Source: Nitrospirales bacterium LBB_01
Lineage (GTDB): Bacteria; Nitrospirota; Thermodesulfovibrionia; Thermodesulfovibrionales; Magnetobacteriaceae
Length of the DNA: 64,000 nucleotides
Direction of reading: 5' to 3'
Assembly (NCBI GenBank): GCA_004376055.2
Contig: CP049016.1
Coordinates: 186,001-250,000 of the forward strand
Below are positions 43,991 through 52,870 of the stretch, piece by piece. The notes below the pieces were generated by a model. That model made no database searches. It was not told the origin of the DNA and was given only the letters and a program-made list of their open reading frames with translations. A program made the translations under genes and the position numbers. The stretch's first letter is position 1. Each line of letters begins with the position of its first letter.

Positions 43991-45124
43991 TTAACAGATA
44001 GCATATTCTGGTTGTTCTTCAAACAATACAATTGGAGAAGTGTCAATTCTGTTGCTACATATGCTTTTTTTAATATTGTTTTCTATTTTGGAATATTCAA
44101 TACCTGCAAAACTTTTCAGAACTGCTTCAAAAATTATCCTTACACCTAACGATGGAACTGCCATACCTATTTGTTTTCTAACACTTTCTTTAGAGCCGTA
44201 AAAAACGTAATTATCAGGAAATGTCTGCAATCTTGCTCTTTCCCTGTTGGTTAATGCCCTGTTTTCTTTCCAATGGTAAACATGAGTTCCGCCGCCGCCG
44301 CTCCCTGTAATAGTGTAAGCGGGCTTATCAGGGTCAAGTCTTTTATAAATCTGGCTTATCTTTGCTCCTTTTACGTTCAACCTTAAATCTTTAGGTAAAA
44401 AGGCAGTGAAAGCGTTTTCCCCAGGTTTTATAAACTTCAAGCGGTCAATGACCTGCTGGGATTGTCTTGTTAATTCATTGTTTGGTACATCTTGAGATAT
44501 TGGGGGGGTTTCAATAGCTTCTCTGCATGTTATAGGTGAGCGATGAGTAGTTGCAGGTACATAAAATTTTATATTTATATCATTACGGATTCCTATTATA
44601 ATTATTCTATGTCTTGCCTGCGGCACTCCATATTGTTCAAATTTATATAAGTGCGGCGTGATAACATATCCTGCTTCTTGCAAATCGTTTAATATTTTGT
44701 CAAACGAATTTCCATCATTAGCGTTTCTTAACCCCCCGACATTTTCTGCCATGAAAAATTTCGGCTGGAAATGTTTTAATGCCTTTACCCCATATGAATA
44801 TAAGGGGCCGTAAACTCCGTTCATACCCTTCTGTTCGCCAACTACGCTGAAATCATTGCAAGGGAAACCAAAGGCTAAAGCATCAATCTCTGATATTTTC
44901 TTTAATGTTTCAAAGTCAAGTTTTCTAATATCACAACAAATAACTGACTTTGGATTGTCTGGACAGATATTGTGGCGGTATGTTGTACAAGTATCTTTGT
45001 CATAATCTGTTGACCATACATGAGAAATAAAGAAAGACCTGCCGCCTGCAATAACCTTTGCTGATTTAGCGCCAAGAGCTAACCCGCCTGGGCCGCTAAA
45101 TAATTCACCAAATCTAAAATCCAT
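43991..45124 (-). CDS. DNA (cytosine-5) methyltransferase
   Basis: Type II modification enzyme, 377 aa. Motif I FGELFSGPGGLALG, motif IV FGFPCNDFSVVG with the catalytic Cys, motif VI MAENVGG, motif VIII QARHRIIIIG and motif X GMAVPSLGVRI are in order, with a variable target-recognition region between. It leads the methyltransferase-nuclease-Vsr operon. Base composition is clearly more AT-rich than the hemY/ilvD neighbours, consistent with acquisition. Confidence 0.95.
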   Translation of the reverse strand: MDFRFGELFSGPGGLALGAKSAKVIAGGRSFFISHVWSTDYDKDTCTTYRHNICPDNPKSVICCDIRKLDFETLKKISEIDALAFGFPCNDFSVVGEQKGMNGVYGPLYSYGVKALKHFQPKFFMAENVGGLRNANDGNSFDKILNDLQEAGYVITPHLYKFEQYGVPQARHRIIIIGIRNDINIKFYVPATTHRSPITCREAIETPPISQDVPNNELTRQSQQVIDRLKFIKPGENAFTAFLPKDLRLNVKGAKISQIYKRLDPDKPAYTITGSGGGGTHVYHWKENRALTNRERARLQTFPDNYVFYGSKESVRKQIGMAVPSLGVRIIFEAVLKSFAGIEYSKIENNIKKSICSNRIDTSPIVLFEEQPEYAIC

Positions 45125-45219
45125 ATAGCATCATTATAACAACAATCCAAGATTTTCTCAATACTCCTTTTGACTTTTTCCTCCCTTAGATGTCATAATG
45201 TGCGGGGGTATGATATAAG

Positions 45220-46578
45220 ATGGATGTGTTGATAGCGGGCGGAGGGATTTCAGGTTTAAGTCTTGCTTTTTTGCTGTTAAAAAGCAGGCCGGAACTTAAT
45301 GTTGTTGTCTATGAGTCGGAGCCGAAGTTAGGCGGGAAAATTTGGACTGAAAAACAGGACGGCTATACGTTAGAAGGCGGCGTTAACGGCTTTTTAGATA
45401 ACAGACCGAAAACCCTTGAGCTTGCCAATATGCTAAACTTAGAGCCGTTAAGCAGCAGCGACACGGCAAGAAAACGCTATATTTACAAAGGCGGAGGGCT
45501 GCGGCAAATAATGGACTCGCCGCTTGGATTTATGACTTCTGACTTATTAAGCCTCAGAGGCAAACTACGGCTGCTCTATGAGACCGTTGCCCCACGCAAC
45601 TGTCAGGATGATGAGTCACTGCGGGATTTTGCCGTAAGAAGACTTGGACGTGAGGCATTTGAGACACTGATTGAGCCTATGGCTTCAGGCATTTATGCCG
45701 GAGACGCCACAAAGCTCTCTCTGAAATCATGTTTTCCTAAAATCAACAATCTTGAGCAGGCATACGGTGGGCTTATCCGCGGCATGGTCAGGATGAAGTG
45801 GGATGCACGGAAAAGTAGGCGCGAGGTGTCAGCCGGGCCCGGCGGTAAACTTACATCATTTGAAGGCGGAATGGGCTCACTTATAGACGCACTTAAAGAA
45901 AAACTTGGTCAGAGAGTCAAAACCGGAGCCAAAATTGTCTCAATAGATAAAGCACAAAGCGGATATACGGTCACTCTGGATAACGGCAAAACAGTATCAG
46001 CCGACAGAGTTGTTCTGTCAACACCGGCATACGCATCTGCCGAGATAGTCAGAGACTTTGACGCCTCTATGACACGGGAACTTGCTAAAATCCCATATCC
46101 AAGTGTAGCCGTGGTGTGTATGGGATTTAAGACTGATAGCTTCAAACAGGTTTTTGATGGATTTGGTTTTTTGGTTCCATCGGTGGCAAACACAAGGATA
46201 CTGGGCACATTGTGCGATTCGTGTATATTTCCAGGCAGAGCGCCTGAGGGATTTCTATTACTGCGTACAATGATAGGGGGCGCCAGAGCATCAGAGTTAG
46301 CCAATAAGAGTGACTCCGAGCTGACGACTCTGGTAATGGAGGAACTTTCCAGTATAATGGGAATTCAGGGAGAGCCAGAGCTTATAAAAATCTACCGGCA
46401 CGAACGTGCCATTCCCCAGTACAATGTAGGACATGCGGCAATTTTAGATCGTCTTCAACAATTACAGAGAAAACATATAGGGCTTTACCTGCATGGTAAT
46501 TCGTACAAAGGAATAGGGGTAAACGACTGTATTGAGAGCTCCTTTAAGTTATCAGGCGAAATACTGAATTCCATGTAA
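45220..46578 (+). CDS. hemY: Protoporphyrinogen oxidase (HemY/HemG FAD type)
   Basis: FAD enzyme oxidising protoporphyrinogen IX (or coproporphyrinogen III) in haem synthesis, 452 aa. The FAD loop IAGGGISGLSLAFLL, EGGVNGFLDN and the C-terminal YKGIGVNDCIESSFKL are characteristic. This oxygen-dependent type suggests at least microaerobic conditions. It is divergent from the restriction-modification operon. Other haem genes (hemC, hemD) are at 15-17.5 kb. Confidence 0.93.
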   Translation: MDVLIAGGGISGLSLAFLLLKSRPELNVVVYESEPKLGGKIWTEKQDGYTLEGGVNGFLDNRPKTLELANMLNLEPLSSSDTARKRYIYKGGGLRQIMDSPLGFMTSDLLSLRGKLRLLYETVAPRNCQDDESLRDFAVRRLGREAFETLIEPMASGIYAGDATKLSLKSCFPKINNLEQAYGGLIRGMVRMKWDARKSRREVSAGPGGKLTSFEGGMGSLIDALKEKLGQRVKTGAKIVSIDKAQSGYTVTLDNGKTVSADRVVLSTPAYASAEIVRDFDASMTRELAKIPYPSVAVVCMGFKTDSFKQVFDGFGFLVPSVANTRILGTLCDSCIFPGRAPEGFLLLRTMIGGARASELANKSDSELTTLVMEELSSIMGIQGEPELIKIYRHERAIPQYNVGHAAILDRLQQLQRKHIGLYLHGNSYKGIGVNDCIESSFKLSGEILNSM

Positions 46579-46618
46579 CAGTTAGAATTATTAACAGCAT
46601 AAAAGGAGGTATTCATTA

Positions 46619-46843
46619 GTGACTGAGCAGGAGATAGTTGAAAAACTGAGGGCAGGCAATGAGGTGTTCAAAAAGATTGAGGATGAACACAGGACATTGG
46701 ACAAACAGATTGACGAATACGACACAAAGGTCTATCTGACGCTGGATGAGGACATGCACAGAAAGATGCTCCAAAAGGAAAAGCTGCAAAGAAAAGACAA
46801 GTTAGCGGAGATGATCAGGGAGTTCAAAAAGTTTACAAATTAG
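46619..46843 (+). CDS. DUF465-like small coiled-coil protein
   Basis: A 74 aa, highly charged, all-helical protein reading MTEQEIVEKLRAGNEVFKK at the start. GTG start behind AAAGGAGG. The pattern matches DUF465/YdcH-type proteins, function unknown. It lies between hemY and ilvD in an apparent operon. Confidence 0.75.
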   Translation: MTEQEIVEKLRAGNEVFKKIEDEHRTLDKQIDEYDTKVYLTLDEDMHRKMLQKEKLQRKDKLAEMIREFKKFTN

Positions 46844-46861
46844 TTATTTGAGGAGGTGAGA

Positions 46862-48535
46862 GTGAGAAGTGATCAGATAAAAAAGGGGCTTGAACGAGTG
46901 CCGCACAGGAGTCTTTTATACGCTACAGGGATTCCGCGCTCTGAAATGGAGAAGCCGTTCATCGGAGTAGCTACGAGTTTTACAGATATAATTCCCGGGC
47001 ATACCGGAATGAGAGACATGGAGCGGTTTATAGAAAAAGGGGTGCACACAGGGGGCGGCTATCCGTTTTTCTTTGGAGTGCCTGGAATATGCGATGGAAT
47101 AGCTATGGGTCACAGTGGGATGCACTATTCGCTGCCGTCTCGGGAACTCATAGCTGACATGGTAGAGGCGATAGCTAATGCTCATCAACTGGACGGTCTT
47201 GTGCTGTTAACCAACTGCGATAAGATTACTCCGGGAATGCTTATGGCGGCAGCACGAATTAACATTCCATCCATTGTAGTAACGGCAGGCCCCATGCACT
47301 CAGGTTACCTTAAAGGTAAACGACTGTCAATGGTAAATGACACGTTTGAGGCTGTTGGAAAGTACAAAAAGGGATTGTTAAACGATGCTGATTTAGAGTC
47401 GCTTGAGATGTGCGCCTGCCCGGGCACCGGTTCCTGTCAGGGCATGTACACGGCAAACACGATGGCCTGTGTGACAGAGGCTCTGGGGATGAGTTTACCG
47501 TTTACTGCAACGGCATTAGCCATATCGGCAGAGAAACGGCGCATAGCTTTTGAAAGCGGCGCCCGAATAGCTGAACTTGTCAAAAAAAATATTACCCCAC
47601 GAAAAATTATGACTCAGAAGGCATTTGAAAACGCCATCCGAATTGACACTGCTCTTGGCGGCTCAACAAATACAGTTCTTCATATTCCTGCCATTGCTCA
47701 TGAAGCAGGGGTAAAACTGCCGCTTGAGACATTTAATGCAATAAGCAAAACAACTCCTCACATAGCCAATATGCTCCCAGGAGGAGACAACTACCTTGAA
47801 GACCTTCACTATGCCGGTGGTATTCCTGCGGTGTTTAAACGCCTTGCTCATCTGATGCACGATCTGCCCACAGTGTCCGGTAAACGCATAAGCGATATAA
47901 TCCGCACGGCCACTATTGAGGACGAGGAGGTTATAAGGCCTCTGGACAAAGCCCATCACAAAGAGGGTGGGATAGCAATTTTAAGAGGTAACCTTGCTCC
48001 GGGCGGTGCTGTTGTGAAGCAATCGGCAATCATAGAGAAAATGATGGTTTTTGAGGGTACGGCGCGTGTGTATGACTCAGAGGAGTCTGCAATGAGCGCC
48101 ATTATGGATGGTAAAATCACGCACGGCGATGTTGTTGTGATTCGGTATGAGGGACCAAAGGGCGGCCCAGGTATGCGAGAGATGCTCTCCTCAACTGCAA
48201 CCATTGCCGGCATGGGATTGAGTGAATCCGTAGCGCTTATCACAGATGGCAGGTTTTCCGGCGGCACGCGCGGCCCCTGCATTGGTCATATATCGCCTGA
48301 AGCTATGGAGGGAGGCACTATCGCAATCATAGAAAACGGTGATAAGATAAAAATAAACGTCCCTGCGCGCACCATTGATCTCCTTGTTGATGCCGCAGAA
48401 ATAAAGCAAAGACTAAAAAAATGGAAACCACCGGAGCCTAAAATCACAACCGGCTACCTGCTTAGATACGCTCAGATGGTTACATCGGCAGGGACAGGCG
48501 CCGTTATGCAGGGCGCTAAACGCAAACGGAAATAA
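46862..48535 (+). CDS. ilvD: Dihydroxy-acid dehydratase
   Basis: Iron-sulfur dehydratase in isoleucine/valine synthesis, 557 aa. The cluster ligands lie in [11 protein letters not shown] and [18 protein letters not shown], and SDGRFSGG-like [12 protein letters not shown] near the C-terminus. GTG 46862 is chosen, since AGGAGG overlaps the earlier GTG at 46856 and is correctly spaced for the second; the protein then starts [19 protein letters not shown] as relatives do. MITE copy E begins 6 bases after the stop. Confidence 0.96.
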   Translation: MRSDQIKKGLERVPHRSLLYATGIPRSEMEKPFIGVATSFTDIIPGHTGMRDMERFIEKGVHTGGGYPFFFGVPGICDGIAMGHSGMHYSLPSRELIADMVEAIANAHQLDGLVLLTNCDKITPGMLMAAARINIPSIVVTAGPMHSGYLKGKRLSMVNDTFEAVGKYKKGLLNDADLESLEMCACPGTGSCQGMYTANTMACVTEALGMSLPFTATALAISAEKRRIAFESGARIAELVKKNITPRKIMTQKAFENAIRIDTALGGSTNTVLHIPAIAHEAGVKLPLETFNAISKTTPHIANMLPGGDNYLEDLHYAGGIPAVFKRLAHLMHDLPTVSGKRISDIIRTATIEDEEVIRPLDKAHHKEGGIAILRGNLAPGGAVVKQSAIIEKMMVFEGTARVYDSEESAMSAIMDGKITHGDVVVIRYEGPKGGPGMREMLSSTATIAGMGLSESVALITDGRFSGGTRGPCIGHISPEAMEGGTIAIIENGDKIKINVPARTIDLLVDAAEIKQRLKKWKPPEPKITTGYLLRYAQMVTSAGTGAVMQGAKRKRK

Positions 48536-48541
48536 AGGGTA

Positions 48542-48737
48542 AATGCTTATTGAGTTAACTCCGGTAGAGGGTTTTCATGGTTCTAAAGAGGTAGGTTTCT
48601 ATGTTTTTTAAAGTGGAAAAAAGGACTGGATTCCCGCTCGTAGGCGGGAATGACAAGAGGTGGTTTTCTTTTTTTGTCATTCCTGCGAAGGCAGGAATCC
48701 AGTTTTTTTGTTAACGGAGTTAACTGCATAGTCAATT
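48542..48737 (+). mobile_element. MITE-like hairpin element, copy E
   Basis: Left end ATGCTTATTGAGTTAACTCC 6 bases after the ilvD stop, stems ATTCCCGC/GCGGGAAT near 48630-48651 and ATTCCTGC/GCAGGAAT near 48680-48699, right end CGGAGTTAACTGCATAG. The clearest copy of terminal inverted repeats AGTTAACTCC/GGAGTTAACT. Confidence 0.85.
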
Positions 48738-48747
48738 TTAATATCTC

Positions 48748-48783
48748 TAATCTGTGTTCATCAGTGTTTATCTGTGGTTAATT
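48748..48783. repeat. Short dispersed repeat (TCTGTGTTCATC type), copy 1
   Basis: ATCTGTGTTCATCAGTGTTTAT followed by CTGTGGTTAATTTT. Diverged copies occur at 49741-49773 and 63281-63315, each in an intergenic gap. Confidence 0.5.
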
Positions 48784-48793
48784 TTTTTTTTAG

Positions 48794-49153
48794 CTAATTG
48801 GTCTTATGATGTGGAGTAACTGGTTGAGTGTAAACAGAGACGGACTCTTTGTGTTTGTTTATAGGCGGAGATGGAAAAACTGTGTATGCTCCCGGCAGCA
48901 GTGTTTTACCGATAATCTTGCCGCCTGTGCAGAGAACCTCTTCTGAGTCCTCTGATTGACGCATCAGACAAAAACCATCTGGCGCTCCGGTTACTCTTAA
49001 AACCACATGCGGTACGTTTAAATAGACAGATTTGGATACTATTTTCCCATTAGCGCCATGTTCTGCCCTTACATACGTACCCGATATTTCTGCGGCTGCC
49101 ACCTGATTTACAGCAAACATGATAAATAGTAATGTAAAAAATATAGATTTCAT
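48794..49153 (-). CDS. Secreted protein of unknown function
   Basis: A 119 aa protein with a clear signal peptide (MKSIFFTLLFIMFAVNQVAAA, cleavage after AAA). The mature part is a short beta-rich domain with two cysteines (GFCLMRQ and VLCTGGK) that could form a disulfide, and a low-complexity C-terminus rich in Pro, Thr and His. I do not recognise it. It follows the methyltransferase gene by 6 bases. Confidence 0.6.
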   Translation of the reverse strand: MKSIFFTLLFIMFAVNQVAAAEISGTYVRAEHGANGKIVSKSVYLNVPHVVLRVTGAPDGFCLMRQSEDSEEVLCTGGKIIGKTLLPGAYTVFPSPPINKHKESVSVYTQPVTPHHKTN

Positions 49154-49159
49154 CAGCCG

Positions 49160-49726
49160 TTATTTATTTAACATGAGCACAGCGCTTTGGCTCATAAATA
49201 CTTTAGGAGTTTCCACCAAAAAAAGCCCATGTTCGTTGGCTGTTTCAATTGAGGCTTTAAAATCTTTCTCTTTAACGTGCATTTTAGGCTCAGCGATAAA
49301 CATTTTAGCTCCGGGATTTAGCATAGCACTGACCTGCTTAAATAACCCGTTTTGGTCAGGCATCTCATGAACTACCCAAAAGGCAAGTACAAAATCCACT
49401 TTTTCGGTGACCTCAAGACTGTTTTCCTTACAAAGCACTGGAGTTATACGGTTGGCAACACCGGCGCATTTTGCCCTTTTTGTGAGCACTTCAAGCATCT
49501 TTGGCTGAAGGTCAACCGATGTGATGTGACCGCTGTCTCCTACAAGTTTTGCCATCCCAATTGAAAAATACCCCATGCCGCAGCCAATATCCAGCACTCT
49601 CATTCCAGCTTTCACGTATGGCGACAGGAGTTTTTTCGGCTCATGCGCCAGGTTTCTTAAAGGGTTGTCAAATGTATAAGCCAAATACCACGGGCATACG
49701 TGATGTTCTTTCACTTTATCCTCCAT
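49160..49726 (-). CDS. Class I SAM-dependent methyltransferase
   Basis: A 188 aa cytoplasmic methyltransferase. The SAM loop VLDIGCGMGYFSIGMAKLV, acidic motif TSVDLQPKMLE and VDFVLAFWVVHEMPDQ are clear. Substrate unknown; the small size and HE-MP motif resemble methyltransferases acting on small molecules or arsenic-like substrates, but this is not decisive. Confidence 0.88.
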   Translation of the reverse strand: MEDKVKEHHVCPWYLAYTFDNPLRNLAHEPKKLLSPYVKAGMRVLDIGCGMGYFSIGMAKLVGDSGHITSVDLQPKMLEVLTKRAKCAGVANRITPVLCKENSLEVTEKVDFVLAFWVVHEMPDQNGLFKQVSAMLNPGAKMFIAEPKMHVKEKDFKASIETANEHGLFLVETPKVFMSQSAVLMLNK

Positions 49727-49740
49727 TTGCTTTTATTCTA

Positions 49741-49773
49741 TCTGCGTTCATCTGTGTCATCTGCGGATTAATC
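49741..49773. repeat. Short dispersed repeat (TCTGCGTTCATC type), copy 2
   Basis: TCTGCGTTCATCTGTGTC followed by ATCTGCGGATTAATC, just upstream of the methyltransferase gene. Nearly identical to 63281-63315. Confidence 0.6.
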
Positions 49774-49844
49774 TTTTTCAAGAGTTCCTTACTGTAAGTA
49801 TGCCAAATCCGTTTTAGACATTGGACGTTAGTAAACATTTTAAA

Positions 49845-50645
49845 CTACTTAAGCCCCAGCACATCCTGCATATCATAAAGTCCGGCTGGTTTGTTTTTAA
49901 TCCACAGTGCCGCTCTTAGAGCGCCACGAGCAAAGGTGTCACGGCTTGAGGCCTTATGGGTTATCTCTATACGCTCACCAAGCCCTCCAAACATTACCGT
50001 GTGCTCACCCACAATGTCACCGGCTCTTACCGTTTGAATCCCGATTTCCTTTTTGCTGCGTTCTCCAATTAACCCCTTACGCTCATACACTCCAACCTCG
50101 TTTAAATCCCTACTTAAAGACTCTGCTATCACCTGAGCCATCTTAATAGCCGTTCCGCTTGGGGCGTCTTTTTTAAGCCTATGGTGAGCCTCCACTATCT
50201 CTATGTCATAATCATCGCCAAGCGTTGAGGCAACATCCTTAAGCACCCTTAGAAGAAGATTGACGCCTACCGACATGTTTGGAGCAAACACTATAGGAAT
50301 CGTTTTAGCAAACTGCTTAAGTTCCTCAATTTGCGGCGCACTAAGACCTGTTGTGCCTATGACAGCAGGAATTTTAAGGGAGGCATAGGTTTTTAAATTT
50401 TCAAGTGTTGCCTCAGCCGCCGTAAACTCTATTGCCACATCCGCGCCTTTCAAAGCCTCTGAGGAATTTGATATTAAAACGCCGGTTTTAGCGCCTCCTG
50501 CCACATCGGCAAAATCTTTGCCAATTGTGCTGTGCCCAAGCCTTTCAAACGCTCCGCTAAGGGTTATGTCAGGATGCTCTGTTGCCAAAACACCGATTCT
50601 TTGTCCCATTTTGCCGGATGCTCCGGCTACTGCTACTTTTATCAC
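49845..50645 (-). CDS. dapB: 4-hydroxy-tetrahydrodipicolinate reductase
   Basis: Second step of lysine/diaminopimelate synthesis from aspartate semialdehyde, 266 aa. VAGASGKMGQRI nucleotide loop, ETHH-type VEAHHRLKKDAPSGTA catalytic motif and VMFGGLGERIEITHKASSRDTFARGAL are standard. GTG start behind GAGGAGG. It follows the YacG-like gene by 4 bases. Confidence 0.96.
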   Translation of the reverse strand: MIKVAVAGASGKMGQRIGVLATEHPDITLSGAFERLGHSTIGKDFADVAGGAKTGVLISNSSEALKGADVAIEFTAAEATLENLKTYASLKIPAVIGTTGLSAPQIEELKQFAKTIPIVFAPNMSVGVNLLLRVLKDVASTLGDDYDIEIVEAHHRLKKDAPSGTAIKMAQVIAESLSRDLNEVGVYERKGLIGERSKKEIGIQTVRAGDIVGEHTVMFGGLGERIEITHKASSRDTFARGALRAALWIKNKPAGLYDMQDVLGLK

Positions 50646-50649
50646 TTTT

Positions 50650-50832
50650 TTAAACCTCCTCTATGTCGTCTTGATTATCAGCATCATCAGTAAGCGGCCC
50701 ACCTGCAATCCTGTACTCATCGGCTGCCCACTTACCCAGATCTGTTAATTTACACCTCTCCGTACAAAACGGTCTGAATGGATTACCACTCCACTCTACA
50801 TCTTTGCCGCACATAGGGCATTTCACCACCAT
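50650..50832 (-). CDS. yacG: YacG-type zinc-finger protein (DNA gyrase inhibitor family)
   Basis: A 60 aa zinc protein: [11 protein letters not shown] and [21 protein letters not shown], the two halves of the YacG four-Cys zinc site. Family members inhibit DNA gyrase. Start and the stop of the preceding transporter overlap (TGATG). Confidence 0.92.
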   Translation of the reverse strand: MVVKCPMCGKDVEWSGNPFRPFCTERCKLTDLGKWAADEYRIAGGPLTDDADNQDDIEEV

Positions 50833-51353
50833 CAGGTATTGTGTACATTCTCCTGAGTTTTTTTCAAGCGCTCAAGCACAACTGTTGTGACTATTCCGTT
50901 TGCAGCACCTGTCAATGTTCCCAAAAGAAGTATAATCGGCGTTATTACAAGTATTGCCCTGAAGTTTTGAATGAACAGAAGATACGCCGACAGTATTTGC
51001 CCCAAATTGTGAAAGAGCGCTCCAATTAGACTTAGTCCTACCGGACTAAATACCCTCGGCATAACCTTATAGAGCGCTCCCATAGATAGCACACTTAACA
51101 CGCTGCCGCTTAAACTTAACACAAAGGCTGGGCCTAAAAATGTCCCTGTTACGATAGAGCCTCCAATGACGCGTATCAATGAGACTGTAAAAGCCGCTTT
51201 AAATCCATAAAGAGTTAACGTTATCAGTATGATGATGTTGGCTAGCCCAAACCTAAGCCACGGGACAGGTGTTGGGATAAACCTCTCAAAACCTGTAATT
51301 GCAACAGCAAATGCACTTAGCATAGCAAGCGTTAACTTCTCACGTTGTTGCAT
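50832..51353 (-). CDS. Gx transporter family membrane protein
   Basis: A 173 aa membrane protein with about five helices, recognisable as the Gx/HepT-component-I-like family by [26 protein letters not shown] and [14 protein letters not shown]. Substrate unknown. It overlaps the NusG-domain gene by 14 bases, and ApbE precedes that. This trio is common in flavin-linked extracytoplasmic electron-transfer loci. Confidence 0.88.
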   Translation of the reverse strand: MQQREKLTLAMLSAFAVAITGFERFIPTPVPWLRFGLANIIILITLTLYGFKAAFTVSLIRVIGGSIVTGTFLGPAFVLSLSGSVLSVLSMGALYKVMPRVFSPVGLSLIGALFHNLGQILSAYLLFIQNFRAILVITPIILLLGTLTGAANGIVTTVVLERLKKTQENVHNT

Positions 51354-51711
51354 CTACTACTCCCTGCTTGTCAGGTTCCTCAACAGTTATGACGGTTCTG
51401 TTGGGAAGACAAATTATGGCGCCTCTATCTACAAACCCCTGTTTGACACAAATTTTATTCGGGCAGTTTGCCTCAGTTACGGCAACCCGTCCGCCTTTTA
51501 TCTCTATATCCATAAACTCAAGATGAATACGCCTGTCTTCGTTAAGCGGATACTGGTAGAGAAGTTTGTTGTTAACCTCTATTTTTACAACAGCTCCCTG
51601 AGATACCCCCACAGAGACATAAATTAGAGCTGAAACCGAAATGATTATAAGAAGCGAAAACAATGCTAAATCCCCATAAGTCAGCCTCTTAATGAGAGTT
51701 TTCCTGCTCAA
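51340..51711 (-). CDS. NusG domain II-containing membrane-anchored protein
   Basis: A 123 aa protein: one N-terminal membrane helix (about 13-32), then an extracytoplasmic NusG domain II-type beta domain with CPNKICVKQGF and AIICLPNRTVITVE. Two of its Cys could pair. It overlaps apbE by 23 bases. In related loci it travels with ApbE and Gx transporter; function uncertain. Confidence 0.88.
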   Translation of the reverse strand: MSRKTLIKRLTYGDLALFSLLIIISVSALIYVSVGVSQGAVVKIEVNNKLLYQYPLNEDRRIHLEFMDIEIKGGRVAVTEANCPNKICVKQGFVDRGAIICLPNRTVITVEEPDKQGVVDATT

Positions 51712-52717
51712 ATTCCTCTTTCAGGTTGTCCGTTATATAGGTTGTGTTATCGCTAAATATCAGAAATGCTTTAAGATTATGTTTTTTTATAAATTCAAGC
51801 CCCTTTTCTTTTCCCATCACAAAGACGGCGTTATCAAGGGAGTCTGTAACGAAACCCTCTGGGTTAACGATGGTTACACTTTGAAATTCCGGTGCCGGAA
51901 GCCCAGTTTGAGGCATTAATATGTGATGGTAACGATGTCCATTCTCAATAAAAAAACGTTCATAATCGCCTGCGGTTGATACGGCTTGGTCTTTAAGTTT
52001 AAGGATTCCCACAAGGTCTGATGGTGTCCCGCGAGGATTACGAATACCTATAAACCAAGGGCTGCCATCTAGCTTTGAGCCAAAAGTTTTAATATCTCCG
52101 GCTATTGCTGCAATCCCTGAGCGTATTCCCATTGACTTAAGCAGCTCTACAATTTTATCAGCCGTATAACCTTTAGCATTGCCACCAAAGTCAAGCATCA
52201 TACCCTTTTGTTTAAGCATAACGGAGGAGTCCGCCTCATTTACCTCAATGTTTTTATAATTAACCAATGGAATTCGTTTTTTTAATTCATCGTCAGAGGG
52301 TTTAACAGCCTTAGCAAAATCCCATAACACCATAAATGCACCTACTGAAGCATCAAAAGCCCCTCCGGTTAACTCAGAAATTTCCACAGTTTTCTTCACT
52401 AACTCAAAGGTATCCTTTGACACCCGTACGGGTTTAATGCCGGCATTTTTATTAATCAGGGAGATGTCGCTATCCGGCAAAAAGAAACTAAATTGATGGT
52501 CGTAGTAATCAATTTTTCTAAACGCTGTATCTATGGCTTTCTCCGCTTTCTCTTGACTATCTGAGACAACCGTAATAGTAATGGCAGTATCCATTGCGAT
52601 TTTTGTTTTTTTATACACTTGTGCCCCGCTATGATACTTCTGCTTGACAAAAACAAACAGAGCGGCTAAAGCCGTTGTCGCCAAAAGCGCCAAAAGAATT
52701 TTTAATACGAGTTTCAA
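51689..52717 (-). CDS. apbE: FAD:protein FMN transferase
   Basis: Attaches FMN covalently to Thr/Ser of target proteins, 342 aa. A membrane-anchor helix (about 5-25) leads into the ApbE fold with MDTAITITVVSD, GGNAKGYTADKIVE, AIAGDIKTFG and VTDSLDNAVFVMG. No lipobox Cys is seen, so it is probably anchored by the helix. It is first in the apbE-nusG II-Gx-yacG-dapB run. The flavoprotein target is not in the window. Confidence 0.93.
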   Translation of the reverse strand: MKLVLKILLALLATTALAALFVFVKQKYHSGAQVYKKTKIAMDTAITITVVSDSQEKAEKAIDTAFRKIDYYDHQFSFFLPDSDISLINKNAGIKPVRVSKDTFELVKKTVEISELTGGAFDASVGAFMVLWDFAKAVKPSDDELKKRIPLVNYKNIEVNEADSSVMLKQKGMMLDFGGNAKGYTADKIVELLKSMGIRSGIAAIAGDIKTFGSKLDGSPWFIGIRNPRGTPSDLVGILKLKDQAVSTAGDYERFFIENGHRYHHILMPQTGLPAPEFQSVTIVNPEGFVTDSLDNAVFVMGKEKGLEFIKKHNLKAFLIFSDNTTYITDNLKEEFEQENSH

Positions 52718-52870
52718 TCTGGTCTCCTTATTGAATTATACACTAACAGCCTGTGATGATGTACATTGATAATAGCGATAAGCACATGTAGTTTTGAAAT
52801 AGTTTTTACATTTTATTAGGAAAGAAAAGTTACCGGCCTCTTGTTCAGTCAGCCGGAGAAGCATGTGGAT

